DNA of 47,284 nucleotides from Streptomyces sp. MMG1533 (GTDB lineage Bacteria; Actinomycetota; Actinomycetes; Streptomycetales; Streptomycetaceae): the NCBI RefSeq assembly GCF_001279775.1, contig NZ_LGDG01000265.1:1-47284 (forward strand), given 5' to 3'. The notes beneath the pieces were generated by a model, which ran no database searches, was not told the origin of the DNA, and worked only from the letters and a program-made list of their open reading frames with translations. Positions 23,875-31,478 of this stretch are shown here, in pieces (within the stretch, counting starts at the first letter, position 1; every line of letters begins with the position of its first letter). Both the position numbers and the translations under genes were made by a program.

Positions 23875-23924
23875 CCGCCGTCCGGCGGGCAGGTCCCGCC
23901 GTCCGGCGGCGCCCCGGACGGCGG
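23875..23924. repeat. tandem GC palindromes in the terC/hydrolase spacer
   Basis: CCGCCGTCCGGCGG occurs at 23875-23888 and 23896-23909, a 21-bp period, and an inverted part of it (CCGGACGGCGG) at 23914-23924. The first copy extends to a perfect 16-bp palindrome CCCGCCGTCCGGCGGG. Two sites two helical turns apart upstream of the hydrolase suggest cooperative protein binding; an RNA hairpin is the alternative. Confidence 0.5.
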
Positions 23925-23978
23925 TCGGTGCGCGAATCATGGCGCAACGAGCCGCCGCGCCCCGCGTGAGGAGATCAC

Positions 23979-24956
23979 ATGAGTCACGTCCCGCCCCCGT
24001 TCGACCCGGAACTCGCCGCCGCCCTGGACCTGATCAAGGACGTCCTGTCGCCCGGTCTCACCCCGGAGGAGATCGACGACGTACGCCAGGGCCCGGCCAT
24101 CCAGATGCTCGCCGAGCTGGACCTGACCATGGACGGGTTCTTCAAGGTCGAGGACCGTACGGTGCCGGGGCCCGAGGGCGCTCCCGACATCTCGCTGCTG
24201 ATCTGCCGGCCCGCCGCCCCTGAGCTCGCGGACATACCGCAGCCGGTCGTCTACCACGTGCACGGCGGCGGCATGGTCATCGGCAACAACCGGGTCGGCG
24301 TGGACGGGCCGCTGGCCTGGGCGAAGGAACTGGGCGCGGTCGTGGTGTCGGTGGAGTACCGGCTGGCGCCCGAGCATCCGCATCCGGCCCCGGTCGAGGA
24401 CGTCTACGCGGGGCTCCTCTGGACGGCGGAGCACGCGGCGGAGATCGGCGGCGACCCGGAGCGCATCGTCATCGCGGGCGCCAGCGCGGGCGGCGGCCTG
24501 TCCGCGGCGCTCGCCCTGCTCACCCGGGACCGCAAGGGCCCGCAGCCGATCGGCCAGCTGCTGTTGTGCCCGATGCTGGACGACCGCAACGACACCCCGT
24601 CCTCGCACCAGATGGCGGGCCTCGGCGTGTGGGACCGCACGGCGAACGAGACCGGCTGGGGTGCGCTGCTGGGCGAGCTGCGCGGTGGTCCGGACGTGCC
24701 CGCGTATGCGGCGCCGGCCCGCGCCGAGGATCTGTCCGGGCTGCCGCCGGCCTTCCTCGACGTGGGTTCCGCGGAGACCTTCCGGGACGAGGTCGTCGCC
24801 TTCGCCTCCCGGCTCTGGCAGGCGGGCGGGGTGGCCGAGCTGCATGTGTGGCCCGGCGGCTTCCACGGCTTCGACGGCTTCGCCCCGCAGGCGGCACTCT
24901 CGCAGGCGGCCCGGGCGGCGCAGCTGGCGTGGCTGCGGAGGCTGCTGGGTGGATGA
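23979..24956 (+). CDS. alpha/beta hydrolase, hormone-sensitive-lipase family
   Basis: The 325-residue esterase has the HSL oxyanion motif YHVHGGGMVIGNN (about residues 91-103), the nucleophile elbow GASAGGG (about 167), the acid in LDVGSAETFRDE and the catalytic His in GGFHGFD (about 294). There is no signal peptide, so it is probably a cytoplasmic carboxylesterase acting on small acyl esters. GGAG precedes ATG 23979. It is transcribed alone, followed by a repeat-rich spacer. Confidence 0.93.
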   Translation: MSHVPPPFDPELAAALDLIKDVLSPGLTPEEIDDVRQGPAIQMLAELDLTMDGFFKVEDRTVPGPEGAPDISLLICRPAAPELADIPQPVVYHVHGGGMVIGNNRVGVDGPLAWAKELGAVVVSVEYRLAPEHPHPAPVEDVYAGLLWTAEHAAEIGGDPERIVIAGASAGGGLSAALALLTRDRKGPQPIGQLLLCPMLDDRNDTPSSHQMAGLGVWDRTANETGWGALLGELRGGPDVPAYAAPARAEDLSGLPPAFLDVGSAETFRDEVVAFASRLWQAGGVAELHVWPGGFHGFDGFAPQAALSQAARAAQLAWLRRLLGG

Positions 24957-25037
24957 CCGAGGGATCACTGCGGCGTGAGTGGCGGCTGATCGCCGCGTCG
25001 TAGCGGCCGACTGACGGCCGACGGGTTACGGGTGACG

Positions 25038-25089
25038 TGACGGCTGACGGCTGACGGCTGACGGCTGACGGCTGACGGCTGACGGCTGA
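25038..25089. repeat. TGACGGC heptamer tandem array, seven copies
   Basis: Seven perfect copies of the 7-mer TGACGGC run from 25038 to 25086, followed by a partial TGA. Related degenerate units (GACGGCCGACGGGTTACGGG, GTGACG) lie just before. The array is a simple-sequence repeat in a 509-bp gap without convincing genes. Copy number is likely to vary between strains. Confidence 0.9.
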
Positions 25090-25117
25090 TCGGCGACTGC
25101 GCAGGCTTCGGCGCGGT

Positions 25118-25219
25118 TGTTCCCGTGGCTGACTCCCGGCTGTTCCCGTGGCTGCCTCGTGACTGGCCCAGCTGTCCTCGCGGCCGACCCGCGGCTGACC
25201 CTGTTGCCGACCCGCGGCT
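25118..25219. repeat. two further direct repeats with 23-bp period
   Basis: TGTTCCCGTGGCTG occurs at 25118-25131 and 25141-25154, and GCCGACCCGCGGCT at 25183-25196 and 25206-25219. Both pairs have a 23-bp period. They continue the repeat-rich character of the spacer after the heptamer array. No start codon with a ribosome site and no family resemblance was found here. Confidence 0.7.
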
Positions 25220-25274
25220 CGGAGGCTTCCGGCCGACCGATGCGCGGCTGCCGGGAGCGCGTACGCGGCTTTCC

Positions 25275-25314
25275 GCGTCCCAGAAGGCCCAGGCCGTAGG
25301 GCTTTCTGGGACGC
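25275..25314. terminator. 16-bp hairpin in the repeat-rich spacer
   Basis: GCGTCCCAGAAGGCCC (25275-25290) and GGGCTTTCTGGGACGC (25299-25314) pair over 16 positions with one G-T wobble and an 8-base loop. It lies 320 bases past the hydrolase stop and 150 before the PucR-like gene. It could end a long 3' untranslated region or be structured RNA. Confidence 0.5.
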
Positions 25315-25465
25315 CCGCCGGCCTGCGGCGACACGGCCTTCGGGATACCGGCGGCCTCCCGGGCGGGACGGCTTCGAGGCGTCGGCCCTCCTGCTCGGCC
25401 GTAACCCGAAAAGCCCCCTTCCCCACAGCTCCACGGAACGTGACCGCATAGCGCACCATGGACGT

Positions 25466-26455
25466 ATGAAAGAGCTGGCCGGGCGCCTGACCGCACTGGA
25501 CCCGGACGCCGGTGCCGCCGTCCAGGTCATCGCCTACTTCGACCGGCTGGCCGAGTCCCGGGCCGGCCTGGAGGCGCTGGTGCGTGGGGCCGCGGTACTG
25601 GCCGGAGTGCCCGCGCGGCTGGTGGACGCCGACCGGCGGGTCTTCGTCCGTGTGGAAACCGACGGCACCCGCCGGGACACGGACCTGCCGCCGGACCCGG
25701 CGTGGCCGTCGGCGGCACTGACGCCGGGCGGGGCCGCCGCCCTGTGGCTGGAGCGGGCGGAGGCGGCGCCCAGTGTGGTCGACGCGGTGATCCTGGAGCG
25801 GGCCGCCGGTGCCCTACGTATCGTTCTCGACCGCACCCGGGGCAGGGTGCCCGCGGACGATCCCGCACTGGTCGAGACGGTTCTGGACGCCAAGGTCCCG
25901 GAACCGGCGCGGCTGCACGCGGCCCGCGGGCTGGGCCTGGATCCGACGGCGCCCGCGCGCGCCCTGGCCCTGTACGACGGGCGGACCCGGATCATCGCCG
26001 CGCACCCGGAAGCCAGGTTGTCCGCAGGCCGGCTCGGCGTCGGCCCCGCCGTCCCGGTGCTGGACCTGCCGCGCTCCTGGGCGGCCGCCCGTACCGCCCT
26101 GCGGTTCACCGCGGACGGCACCGCACAGGATCCCGGACCGCGTGTGGTGTACGCCGACGAGCTGGGCGGCGTCGCCCTGCTGGCCGACCTCGTCGCCCCG
26201 GGCGCCGAACCGCCGCCGGACGTCCGGACGTTGGAAGCGGCGGCCGCGTCCACGCCCTGGCTGTTGGCCACCCTGCACGCCGTGGCCGCGACGGCGAGCC
26301 TGCGGGCGGCGGCCGCCGAGATCAACGTGCACCACTCCACGCTCCAGGACCGGCTGACCCACGCCGAGCACCTGCTCGGCTGGCCGCTGCGCACACCGCA
26401 GGGGCGGCTCAGGCTGCACCTGGCCCTGACCATGCGGCACTTGGCACGGTCGTAA
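25466..26455 (+). CDS. PucR-like regulator with C-terminal helix-turn-helix
   Basis: The 329-residue protein ends in a PucR/CdaR-type HTH: LLATLHAVAATASLRAAAAEINVHHSTLQDRLTHAEHLLGWPLRTPQGRLRLHLAL (in pieces, residues 260-325), with the characteristic HHSTLQDRL recognition helix. The N-terminal half (LEALVRGAAVLAGVPARLVD...) looks like a GAF-type sensory fold. No strong ribosome site precedes ATG 25466, so the start is less certain. It stands alone; neither neighbour is obviously its target. Confidence 0.85.
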   Translation: MKELAGRLTALDPDAGAAVQVIAYFDRLAESRAGLEALVRGAAVLAGVPARLVDADRRVFVRVETDGTRRDTDLPPDPAWPSAALTPGGAAALWLERAEAAPSVVDAVILERAAGALRIVLDRTRGRVPADDPALVETVLDAKVPEPARLHAARGLGLDPTAPARALALYDGRTRIIAAHPEARLSAGRLGVGPAVPVLDLPRSWAAARTALRFTADGTAQDPGPRVVYADELGGVALLADLVAPGAEPPPDVRTLEAAAASTPWLLATLHAVAATASLRAAAAEINVHHSTLQDRLTHAEHLLGWPLRTPQGRLRLHLALTMRHLARS

Positions 26456-26481
26456 CGGTCACGCCACCGCGCCCCGGACGG

Positions 26482-26835
26482 TCACGGGAACTCGTGCACG
26501 ACCTGGATCTCGCCGACGATGTGGGCGTTGAACTCGTCGAGCTCCTCGGCGGGCACCCACAGTTCGAGGATCGTCCTCCCGCCCGCCTGGCGGACGGGAT
26601 AGCGGCTCAGGAACTCCGTGTCGACGTCGAAGCGGGTGACGTAGCCGGCGCCGTCGTGCTTGACGTTCCAGTCCCGGGCGATCCGGACCGCGTAGTCCTC
26701 GTTGAGGACCGGGTAGAAGATCGGCTGCTCGGGCAGCCGCGGCGGCCAGGCACGCCAGTCCAGCTCGCGGACCAGGGCCAGCTCCGTGGGGCCGGTGGGG
26801 CGCCAGAGGGTGGTGGCGGCTCGGCGGCCGGTCAT
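26482..26835 (-). CDS. ADP-ribosylation/crystallin J1-like small protein
   Basis: The 117-residue protein has TTLWRPTGPTELALVRE at the start and RLPEQPIFYPVLNEDYAVRIARDW in the middle, then a C-terminal ILELWVPAEELDEFNAHIVGEI. This conserved bacterial family is often labelled ADP-ribosylation/crystallin J1, but it is short and lacks the catalytic core of true ADP-ribosylglycohydrolases. No enzymatic function can be assigned. GGAG precedes ATG 26835. It is divergent from a MarR gene with dyads in the 190-bp gap. Confidence 0.75.
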   Translation of the reverse strand: MTGRRAATTLWRPTGPTELALVRELDWRAWPPRLPEQPIFYPVLNEDYAVRIARDWNVKHDGAGYVTRFDVDTEFLSRYPVRQAGGRTILELWVPAEELDEFNAHIVGEIQVVHEFP

Positions 26836-26936
26836 GGGAATCGCTCTCCGTACGGGGGCCGGCCGCGGGTGCGGCCGGGCAGGGACTGGACCTTATCGAG
26901 GGCGCGCGGACGAAGGCCACGGAGTTACGGTGATGC

Positions 26937-26984
26937 TTGCATGCGCGCAATAAGGGCATCCGCTGGAAATTTCACGGATGCCCT
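26937..26984. promoter_or_regulatory. candidate MarR operators before marR 27027
   Basis: TTGCATGCGCGCAA (26937-26950) is a near-palindrome of the TTGC-N6-GCAA type typical of MarR sites. Immediately after it, AGGGCATCCG (26953-26962) and CGGATGCCCT (26975-26984) form a perfect 10-bp inverted repeat around an AT-rich 12-base centre. Both sit in the divergent region between the crystallin J1-like gene and marR. Confidence 0.55.
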
Positions 26985-27026
26985 ATCCTGGATGGTCAGT
27001 CACCTCGGGACGGAGGAGCAGGCCGC

Positions 27027-27485
27027 ATGACCGCCACAGACCCCGCACTCACCGCCCTCGCACAGGGCTGGTGCGCCCTCTCCCTGCTGCACGGCAGGAT
27101 CGAGGCCCACATCGAGCGGGCCCTGCAGGCGGGACACGACCTGAGCGTGCGCGAGTACTCCCTGCTCGACGTCCTCAGCCGCCAGCACGACGGCGAAGGC
27201 GGCCACCTCCAGATGAAACAGGTCGCCGACGCCGTCGTCCTGAGCCAGAGCGCCACCACCCGTCTGGTCACCCGTCTCGAAGACCGCGGCCTGCTCTCGC
27301 GCTACCTGTGCCCCACCGACCGCCGGGGCATCTACACCGACGTCACAGAGCCGGGGCTCAGGCTGCTGGAGCAGGCCCGCCCCACCAACGAGACCGCCCT
27401 GCGCGAAGCGCTGGACGCCGCTTCCCAGAACCCCGAACTCGCCCCGCTCGTACGGGCCGTCGAGACCCTCCGCACGCCCGTGTGA
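27027..27485 (+). CDS. MarR-family transcriptional regulator
   Basis: The 152-residue protein has the MarR layout: helix WCALSLLHGRIEAHIERALQ, then LSVREYSLLDVLSRQ, recognition helix QVADAVVLSQSATTRLVTRLEDRGLL, wing YLCPTDRRGIYTDVTEPG and a C-terminal helix. ATG 27027 follows GGAGGAG. The convergent neighbour is the end of the large catabolic operon, only 39 bases away. It could control the divergent crystallin J1-like gene or itself through the dyads upstream. Confidence 0.93.
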   Translation: MTATDPALTALAQGWCALSLLHGRIEAHIERALQAGHDLSVREYSLLDVLSRQHDGEGGHLQMKQVADAVVLSQSATTRLVTRLEDRGLLSRYLCPTDRRGIYTDVTEPGLRLLEQARPTNETALREALDAASQNPELAPLVRAVETLRTPV

Positions 27486-27524
27486 AGCCACGGCGCGCGC
27501 CGAGCGGGCCCCTTGCTGCGAGTC

Positions 27525-28343
27525 TCACTGGTGGTGGTTCATCAGGGTCAGGGCCTCGTCGGCGGCCGCTGTGACGATTCCTGTCGGCACTCCCGCCGTG
27601 GCGGCGACGTCCGTCACCAGCCGGACGTCCTTGCGTAGGAGTGGTCCGGCGTGGGCGGCGATGCGGTCGAGGGTGCCGCCCGCGGAGGTGATGCGGTCCA
27701 GGGCGAAGCTCGTACCGCTGCCGTGGGTGATGACGTGGGCCAGGGCCGCGGGGTCGATGCCGAGGTCGTGGCCCAGGGCGAGGGTGCCTGCGGCTGTGGC
27801 CAAGTGGGCCGTGAACAGGACGTTGTTGAGGAGCTTCGCGAGCTGGCCGGTGCCGAGCGGGCCCATGTGGACGACGGGGTCGGCGTAGGCGGCGAACACC
27901 GGGCGGCAGAACGCGACCGTACCGGGCTCGCCGCCCGCCATGACCACCAGGCGCCCCTGCGCCGCCGCCGGGCCGCCGCCGCTGACCGGCGCGTCGACCA
28001 GTGCGACCCCGTGGTTGCGGGCACGGTCGGCGAGGCGGCGGCAGGTGTCGGGGTGAACGGTGCTGTGCACGGCGATCACTCCGCCCTTGCGCAGACCCGC
28101 GAGGACGCCGGACTCACCGGTGAGGACCTCCTCGACGTCGGCGTCGTCGACCACGCACACGCAGACCAGGTCACTGACGGCCGCCAGGTCGGCGGGCGAG
28201 GAGGCTCGTTTCGCCGCCGTGTTCTCGAAAGGGGCGAGCGTGGCGGGGCGCCGGGCCCACAGCGTCGTCTCGAAGCCCGCGTCGACGATCCGACGGGCCA
28301 TGGGGGCACCCTGACTGCCCAGGCCGATGAAACCGACACGCAT
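27525..28343 (-). CDS. NAD(P)-dependent 3-hydroxyisobutyrate dehydrogenase-family enzyme
   Basis: The 272-residue beta-hydroxyacid dehydrogenase has an N-terminal Rossmann motif VGFIGLGSQGAPMARRIVDAGF, the substrate-binding DAPVSGGGPAAAQGRL and the catalytic Lys in GTGQLAKLLNNVL. It oxidises a beta-hydroxy acid or reduces the semialdehyde. Its ATG shares one base with the stop of the DoxX gene (TGATG), so it is translationally coupled and the last gene of the eight-gene minus-strand operon. A paralogue of equal length (33980-34798) is the first gene of the same operon. Confidence 0.92.
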   Translation of the reverse strand: MRVGFIGLGSQGAPMARRIVDAGFETTLWARRPATLAPFENTAAKRASSPADLAAVSDLVCVCVVDDADVEEVLTGESGVLAGLRKGGVIAVHSTVHPDTCRRLADRARNHGVALVDAPVSGGGPAAAQGRLVVMAGGEPGTVAFCRPVFAAYADPVVHMGPLGTGQLAKLLNNVLFTAHLATAAGTLALGHDLGIDPAALAHVITHGSGTSFALDRITSAGGTLDRIAAHAGPLLRKDVRLVTDVAATAGVPTGIVTAAADEALTLMNHHQ

Positions 28344-28885
28344 CAGCGGGCCTCCTGTTCCACGGGGTCGGTGGTGACCTCGGGTTCCGCCGCCGGCCGC
28401 GGACGCCAGAACATCGCCAGCAGGCCCGCGGTCGACACCACGGCCACGCCCAGGGCGAGGCCGCCGCCGGTCCAGCCGGTCACCTCGATGCCGCTCACCT
28501 CGTCCACCGACACGCTGCCCGGGCCCAGCACGGCGAGAGCCAGTGCCACGACGGCGAGCGTGAGGACGTACTCGTAGCCGTCCTTGAAGACGAAGAAGCC
28601 GTGCGGGCGGTGGGCGAGGAGGCCCGCGACCAGCATCACCGAGATGACGGCCGCGCAGGCCAGCGGTGTCAGCAGGCCGAGCAGCAGGAGCGCGCCGGCA
28701 CCGATCTCGGTGACCACGCTCAGCCAGGCCTGCAGACGCCCCTGCCTGAGGCCGAGGCCGGTGAACCAGCGGGCGGTGCCCTCGATACGGCCGCCGCCGC
28801 GCCAGTGGTTGAGGCCGTGCGCGATCATGGTGGCGCCCAGGACCAGGCGTACCAGCAGCAGTACGACCGTGTCGGCGTCGTTCAT
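28343..28885 (-). CDS. DoxX-family membrane protein
   Basis: The 180-residue protein has four membrane segments, starting VVLLLVRLVLGATMIAHGLNHW and including VVTEIGAGALLLLGLLTPLACAAVISVMLVAGLL. HGLNHWRGGGRIEGTARWF between helices 1 and 2 is typical of DoxX. It overlaps the upstream hydrolase by four bases (ATGA) and the downstream dehydrogenase by one, so translation is coupled. Within a P450-containing catabolic operon it may support redox at the membrane or substrate entry; this is inference. Confidence 0.88.
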   Translation of the reverse strand: MNDADTVVLLLVRLVLGATMIAHGLNHWRGGGRIEGTARWFTGLGLRQGRLQAWLSVVTEIGAGALLLLGLLTPLACAAVISVMLVAGLLAHRPHGFFVFKDGYEYVLTLAVVALALAVLGPGSVSVDEVSGIEVTGWTGGGLALGVAVVSTAGLLAMFWRPRPAAEPEVTTDPVEQEAR

Positions 28886-29820
28886 CCTGCCCTCCCCTCC
28901 TGAGGCGGTGCGGCGGCCTCACCCTCACGGCTCACGGCACACTCTTCGGCGAACGACAGCACCTTCAGGTGGTAGGCCCGGGCCGCGTATCCGAGGCTCA
29001 GGTTGTGGCCGCTGTTCGGCTGTTCATTGCACCGGACCCGAGGCGAGGCGGTGAACAGCGCGGCGATGTCGGCCAGGCCCGCGGCACCGGGCCGCCACAC
29101 CAACTCGTGGTCGCCCAGGCTGAATTGAACGGGGATCCGGACGCGTGCGGCGAGTTCGGGGAACTCCTCCACCCAGCCGCGCGCCTCCCACTCGTAGGCG
29201 GGCGAGGCGGCGGAGATGGCGTCGCCCTCGAAGACTTCCGGCGGGTACAGCCGGCTCGGCCCCCACAGCAGGTCGCGCATGTGGGCGCGCCGTCGGGCCG
29301 CCGGTCGTACCTCCGCCTCGCCCGGTTCCACGAACCGCGCGGAGAAGCCGGGATGGTGCTGTCGTCCGGTGCCGGCGATCTCCAGGCCCAGCAGTTCCCG
29401 ACCCCGTGCGTCGGCGGCCATGCGGATCGCCAGTTCGCTGCCCGCGGAGTGGGCCATCAGGAACACGCCCGCTCCCCGGGGGCGGGCCGCGAGGAGCCGG
29501 TCGAGCGCGGCACGGGCGAGGTCCACCCGCCGTGCGGGGTCGGCGAGTTGCTCCGCGTGGCCGAGCGAGGCGCCGTATCCCGGCCGGTCCAGGCCGATGA
29601 CGGTGAAGCCGAGCGCCGCCCCGGTGCGCAGGAGCGAGAGCCGTGGTTGGGTCGGACAGTCGAAGTACGTCGAGTTCGTCCCGCCGCCGTGCAGGGCGAC
29701 AACGACCGCGCGCGGCTGCCGTACCCAACTCGCGAGATACGACACGGGGATGCCGTCGATGTCGACGACACCCGGAACGGGCCCGGTCAGCACTTCGAGC
29801 TGGGGATGGCTGTGGTTCAC
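28882..29820 (-). CDS. alpha/beta hydrolase
   Basis: The 312-residue hydrolase has the oxyanion segment VVVALHGGGTNSTYFDCP (about residue 42), nucleophile elbow LMAHSAGSELA (about 124), acid in FSLGDHELVWRP and His in PNSGHNLSLGYAARA near residue 284. No signal peptide is seen. It starts with GTG 29820, overlapping the thiolase stop by four bases, so it is cotranslated with it. In the operon it may cleave an ester, lactone or ring-fission carbon-carbon bond; the substrate is not evident. Confidence 0.9.
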   Translation of the reverse strand: MNHSHPQLEVLTGPVPGVVDIDGIPVSYLASWVRQPRAVVVALHGGGTNSTYFDCPTQPRLSLLRTGAALGFTVIGLDRPGYGASLGHAEQLADPARRVDLARAALDRLLAARPRGAGVFLMAHSAGSELAIRMAADARGRELLGLEIAGTGRQHHPGFSARFVEPGEAEVRPAARRRAHMRDLLWGPSRLYPPEVFEGDAISAASPAYEWEARGWVEEFPELAARVRIPVQFSLGDHELVWRPGAAGLADIAALFTASPRVRCNEQPNSGHNLSLGYAARAYHLKVLSFAEECAVSREGEAAAPPQEGRAG

Positions 29821-31463
29821 GTGTCCGTCCTGAGGAGAATGACCCCGCTGGGCGTGAGGCCGCCGGAGCTGACCACGGCGACCCGGGCGCCGGGCACCTG
29901 CCGGGCGCCGCCCTCCCCGCGCAGCTGGACGATCGCCTCGTGGACGAGGCCCATGCCGTGGGTGCGTCCGTGGGAGAGCTGACCGCCGTGGGTGTTCAGG
30001 GGCAGTACGCCGTCTCGTGCGATGTTCTTTCCTCCGTCCAGGAAGTCCTTCGCCTCGCCCATGCCGCAGAAGCCCAACCCCTCCAGCCAGGAAAGGCAGT
30101 TGAAGGTGAAGCCGTCGTAGAGCTGGGCCACGTCGACGTCGGCGGGGCGAAGCGAGGTGCGCGACCAGAGGTGGGCGGACTGGCCGAGGACCTGGGGTTC
30201 GTGGGTGAGGGTGCTCTGGTCCCATTCGAGGCGTTCGGCGATTTGGGTGCCGACCGCCTCGACGAGGACGGGGGGCCGTGCGAGGTCCCGGGCGGCGTCG
30301 ACGGCCGAGACGATCACGGCGACGGCTCCGTCGCAGGGCACGTCGCAGTCGTAGAGTCCGAACGGCGTGGTGATGGGCCTGGCTTCGAGGTAGTCGTCCA
30401 TCGTCATCGGGTCGCGATAGATCGCCGTCGGGTGCAGGGCGGCGTTGGCGCGCTGGTTGAGGGCGATCCAGCCGAGGGTCTCGCGGGTGGTGCCGTAGCG
30501 GTGGAAGTGGCGCTGGGCGTTCTGGGCGAGGGTGTGCGCGGCGGAGATCGCCCCGAAGGGCTTCAGCCAGCCCGGGTCCGAGCCGGTCGTGTTCGGCTGG
30601 ATCTCACCCCGCTTGATCCGTTCGCCGTACGAGGCCTCCCACAGGGTGCGGAAGCAGAGCACGTGCCGGGCGAGCCCGCCGGCGATCGCCAGCATCGCCG
30701 AGATCAGCGAGCCGCCGGGGCCGAAGGTCTCCCCGCCGCCTTGGTGCCAGGTGGGCCGGATGCGGAGAGCGGACTCCAGGGCGGTGATCCCGCCCTCGGC
30801 GAAGCCGCCGTAGGGGCCGGCGCCGGGGTAGGTGGCCAGGCCGTCTATGTCGTCGAGGGTGAGGCCGGCGTCGCTGACCGCGCGTTCGCAGGCCTGGAGG
30901 GTGAGGGAGAGCGGAGGGACCATCAGGCGGCGGCCGAGTGCGGAGCTGCCGATGCCGGTGATCGCGACCTTGTCCTCGAACTTCTCCCGGGTGAGCATCG
31001 GGCGTACCCGGGGTGCGGGCTCGTCCTCGGGGAGCGGTGTCGGTTCGCTCTGCTGTGCCGTGGGGCGGAACAGCGGCAGCCATACGTCCCCGGCCTGCTC
31101 GAAGACCACCTCCATGCGCATGCCGAGTGCGAGTTGCCCGGGATCGCACTCGACGGCGTTGGTGGTGAGCCGGACCCGGGGGTCCTCTTCGAGGGCGACC
31201 TGGGCGACGACGTACGGCGCCGGCAGTCCGGGCAGGCTGAAGCGGTGGTTGACGGTGAAGCCGATCAGCGTCGCGAAGCCGGAGACGGTGCGCACGCCCA
31301 TCCGGTGGCCGCGGCAGTACCGGCAGACCGGCTGGGGCGGGTGAACGAGCGCGGCGCACGACGCGCATTCCTGCACGCGCAGTCCGCCGTCCGCCCCCGA
31401 GGTCCAGAAGAACTCGTTCTGCTCGGTGAGCAGGGGCAGGGGGCGTCCCGGGGATCCGGCCAC
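29817..31463 (-). CDS. DUF35-thiolase fusion, aldolase-like (Ltp2/SCP-x type)
   Basis: The 548-residue protein joins two domains. Residues 1-150 are a DUF35 unit: a zinc ribbon (CASC at about 33 and CRYC at about 47) and an OB-fold. Residues 165-548 are a thiolase fold of the SCP-x/Ltp2 branch, with VAITGIGSSALGRR, LYDGFTFNCLSWLEGLG and NTHGGQLSHGRTHG. Where ordinary thiolases carry the nucleophilic Cys, this one reads GGGETFGPGGSLISAMLA, with no cysteine. Ltp2-type proteins lack that Cys and act as retro-aldolases on CoA side chains, using a separate DUF35 partner. Here both are one chain. It is cotranscribed with the P450 gene. Confidence 0.9.
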   Translation of the reverse strand: MAGSPGRPLPLLTEQNEFFWTSGADGGLRVQECASCAALVHPPQPVCRYCRGHRMGVRTVSGFATLIGFTVNHRFSLPGLPAPYVVAQVALEEDPRVRLTTNAVECDPGQLALGMRMEVVFEQAGDVWLPLFRPTAQQSEPTPLPEDEPAPRVRPMLTREKFEDKVAITGIGSSALGRRLMVPPLSLTLQACERAVSDAGLTLDDIDGLATYPGAGPYGGFAEGGITALESALRIRPTWHQGGGETFGPGGSLISAMLAIAGGLARHVLCFRTLWEASYGERIKRGEIQPNTTGSDPGWLKPFGAISAAHTLAQNAQRHFHRYGTTRETLGWIALNQRANAALHPTAIYRDPMTMDDYLEARPITTPFGLYDCDVPCDGAVAVIVSAVDAARDLARPPVLVEAVGTQIAERLEWDQSTLTHEPQVLGQSAHLWSRTSLRPADVDVAQLYDGFTFNCLSWLEGLGFCGMGEAKDFLDGGKNIARDGVLPLNTHGGQLSHGRTHGMGLVHEAIVQLRGEGGARQVPGARVAVVSSGGLTPSGVILLRTDT

Positions 31464-31478
31464 CTCGGTTCCTCCGTC

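Noticed and set aside
25038..25219. Possible CRISPR array in the repeat spacer
   Set aside because: Units are 7 bp without spacers, or pairs with 23-bp period and no variable spacers; no cas genes are present.
24965..25496. Minus-strand frames over the repeat spacer that encode SRQPSAV-type repeats
   Set aside because: The peptide repeat is a direct consequence of the 7-bp DNA array in each frame. There is no ribosome site and no similarity to a known repeat protein.
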